The notes below the pieces were generated by a model that worked only from the letters and a program-made list of their open reading frames with translations, was not told the DNA's origin and made no database searches. Source: Pyrocephalus nanus (taxonomy: Eukaryota > Chordata > Aves > Passeriformes > Tyrannidae). Taken from it: a stretch of 64,000 nt of DNA. Position 1 is the stretch's first letter, and every line of letters begins with the position of its first letter. Both the position numbers and the translations under genes were made by a program. The stretch spans positions 6,820,001-6,884,000 of the forward strand of contig CM076269.1 in the NCBI GenBank assembly GCA_038380795.1. The letters run 5' to 3'. This document shows positions 61,337 through 64,000 of the stretch, piece after piece.

Positions 61337-63330
61337 AATGAATAATTCCTTTGTCTAAGCAACATTGCAGACTTTTTTATCTGCAGTGACTGATCTTTGC
61401 TGCATATTCTGTGCTTCTTTACCTGTGGAAGGTCAAAAGATGAAACTGGTAGAAACCCCAATACAACAGCATGAATAAATCCAGTTCTGGACTAGAATAC
61501 AGCATTTTGCCCTAGTATAATAAATAATGTTCTCTTCTGAATTTAGTGAGGGGTTAATTTTATTTTTTTTCTAATTTTTTTTTTCTTGGTGATGGAGCAA
61601 TATTGTAATTTACCAACAGACTTCTACTCACAGTTCAGAATAGGGGGGATGATCCCTTTTGCCTGCTTGTTGTGCTGATTTTTACAGTCCTCTGCACTAT
61701 GTAAAAAAGGAAATAGGCTTGAATGTTTATTTTGAAATGTATCCACTGCTAAGTCTGTAGCTTTCTCTCCTCTTGTTTGAATCTGAATTACCCAGTCTAG
61801 TTCCCTGGCCAATATTTTTGGATCCACATTCCTAAAAAAATTTATTTGAACTACCTTAAAGCTTACAAGACTACAACGTAAGTGTTTCCAGAGGTCAAAA
61901 GTCTCTACACAGACATTCTGTCAACCAGATAGAAACATCTGGACTATAATTTTAATGAAGTCATGGAACTCCTTTTCCCAAGCCACAAATATTGCAGTGT
62001 TTAACAGAAATAATTCATAGCACCATAATGTCCTAACAAGAAGACAGGACTATACTATGCCGAGCACTGCAGTTGCAGGAAGCCTCTGCAACCTTAGCAT
62101 TTATTTGGTAAAGCTAAAAGCTGGAGATGAATCTGGCAAATGCCTTAGACCACGCAGCATTCTGAGCAGGTCCAGCCCCACATAAAAAAACAACTCCATT
62201 GCCCCCCTCCCTGTTTTGTAATATACATTCAACTTGTGCTTGAAGGCCATCAAAACATGAAATTACTTTAAACATGGGAGCTGCATGACAACGTTTCAAT
62301 TAAAAAGCTTCTAGGAGAGGTCATGGAGAGCATCTATAATATATTTCCAAAGGTCCTGGAAGGAAGAAGGGGACCATATGGGTCATGTCACAATTACGGT
62401 AAATTGGGTAAAACAGTTTCCCAAGAGCGCTCCAAGCAGAATAAAAGTGATTGAGAAAGTCACAATATGACAGGTATTAATAAGTACTACCTATCATAAT
62501 GTCTGATATAATATCTTTTATCTAAAAGGATCCCAAAGTGCTTTGTAAAACTCTACATGGAATAATTTCTTTTATACATGTTCCCGTATTTCCGAGAAAG
62601 CAGTGCACTGATGAACTCTACACAGCAGCACAGCATGAAATTTTTCAGAATCCCAGAAAGTGAAGAATAATACCATTTCTGTCTGAAATTTGGGCAGGGA
62701 AAAGCTGCATTTGGGGGTAAGTTCTCACTTGCATAGTACATTTTCAATAGCAAACACCCTGAAGTGCAGGTGTCCTTCTGCCCAAAGCCAAGAACATCTA
62801 GCACAGCTGTTCACTTCGTAACAACTTTTTTTAGAATAAGTTCAGAACAGGAGAATTAGTTACTGAATCACCAGGAATATGTCCTTTGAAAACCCTGTCC
62901 TGTACTGAGGTTTCCTATCGAAGTGCTACCTCAAATCAAGACAATCTGACTTATCAGAACAAGAAGGATTCCAGCCATGGTGACACAGCAGACCACACAC
63001 TCCTACAGCATTTAACAGTCAGTAAAATACCAGAAACCTTCATCAAATCTTACCTGAATATCTGGGGAGGATGGCCTGTGCTAAATCCAGACTTTGTTTA
63101 AACAATTAAAAAAACAAACAACAACAACAAGGAAACAAACAGATTGCCGAAGAGGAAATCTTCAAGGGCCTGGTTCTGACAGGCTTGTCAATATTAAGCA
63201 AAAATATGTGCCTTAAGTACAGAAGAGGGTCTAAACAAAGCCCTGTCACCTGTATTAAATATTTCCTCTTGGTCTGTACTGCCATCTTCTTATCTGTCTG
63301 CCTTGAACTCTGTGCTCGCTCTTAAAATAG
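61337..63330. other. Gene-free unique DNA
   Basis: No recognisable gene. A possible old repeat at 62,528-62,575 is listed separately. Confidence 0.55.
62528..62575. repeat. Possible ancient amniote repeat remnant
   Basis: 'ggatcccaaagtgctttgta' resembles the 'ggatctcaaagcrctttacaaa' word common to old vertebrate repeats. Only this core is convincing. Confidence 0.3.
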
Positions 63331-63376
63331 CTATCCATCTATCCATCTATCCATCTATCCATCTATCCATCCATCT
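63331..63376. repeat. (CTATCCAT)5 octamer tandem repeat
   Basis: Five perfect copies of the 8-mer CTATCCAT (63,331-63,370), then a partial unit. It can also be read as alternating TATC and CATC tetramers, so it probably arose from a tetranucleotide array that then expanded as an octamer. Confidence 0.95.
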
Positions 63377-64000
63377 TCGGTGAAACAGCAATGCAAAAGT
63401 GGGAATCTTTTCCTATGCCCACAAGGCTGGGAGGAAGCATGCCTGGTGTCAGATGGATGCAAAATTACAAGAAAATAGCTTCCTTCCACAAAACAAAGCT
63501 GTCCCTTGTGTCTTGGGAGGAGTTTGACTTCTGCAACTATGGATTTTTTCTGGGGATTATTATTTTTCTCAGCGCCTGTGAAGGCTAAATGAATAATTAT
63601 ATTGCAAGAGTTCAGTCTAAGAAAATTATTTATTTGCAAACAAAAGTATATACAACTTCATTTATTACTCTTAAAACCTCTCCCTTTCCTGGTCATGCAA
63701 TTGGAAATGTGCTGCTTCTTTGGAGGGTTTTCATAATTTTGATGATGGCAAGACAAATAACCACTCAGTTTTCCAAAGTCAGGATAGTTCAAGGTCTTTA
63801 AAATTCCATGGAACTCTGTCACTGAATTCAAAATATCTCAAATGAGGACTCGATTTTCTGCAATATGAAACCTTTCCATATTTACATGCATTTGTCTGGG
63901 TCATATCTCTCCCTCGCCTTGAATTTCTCCCCTCCAAAGCTCCTGACTTCAAAACGTTCCAGCAGGCTGTGTAGGTAAGAGAACATTGCAATACCATGGA
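63377..64000. other. Gene-free DNA to window end
   Basis: Unique AT-rich sequence. Open frames of up to 94 codons on either strand, none recognised. Confidence 0.55.

Noticed and set aside
63331..63376. CRISPR-like array
   Set aside because: Repeats are contiguous octamers without spacers, in a vertebrate background.

Overview
The window looks like non-coding nuclear DNA from a bird. The most diagnostic signal is chicken-repeat-1 (CR1) LINE 3' ends. They carry the usual tail block (around 'aaaccattct', 'tctatgaatctatgac' on +, or 'atcatagaatggtttggg' on the complement). Much older CR1 copies of the type shared by birds, crocodilians and turtles are also present. The DNA is AT-rich and CpG-poor. 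I saw no Alu, B1/B2 or L1-like sequence and no bacterial-style gene packing. I cannot name the species or the chromosome. All repeat-family assignments are from remembered family patterns, not from a search. No protein-coding gene can be assigned. The longest open frames (about 180 codons) have no recognisable domain and look like chance frames in vertebrate intergenic or intronic DNA. I saw no rRNA, tRNA, CRISPR array, CpG-island promoter or intact transposon ORF. Layout: 1-13,000 is mostly unique AT-rich DNA with short homopolymers and an isolated CpG knot near 9.6 kb. At 13.0-13.25 kb there is a modestly CpG-richer block with a hairpin. From 13.6 to 34 kb the DNA is unique and sprinkled with very old interspersed-repeat remnants. 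A scrap of CR1 lies at 37.3 kb. An old CR1 sits at 47.9-48.5 kb and a short antisense CR1 tail at 49.0 kb. At 55.2-56.5 kb a younger CR1 appears to be inserted in an older CR1 in the same orientation. The last 7 kb holds a cluster of old palindromic elements (57.6, 61.0 and 61.2 kb) and an octamer tandem repeat at 63.3 kb. The least expected signal is a set of short minus-strand segments bounded by good-looking splice sites (about 33.95, 31.3, 16.6 and 1.4 kb). Three of them end in the same CCCG|GTAAG donor. They could be microexons of a long minus-strand gene or lncRNA, in which case the window is largely intron. Decoy splice sites are common, so this is a hypothesis that RNA-seq or cross-species alignment would settle.
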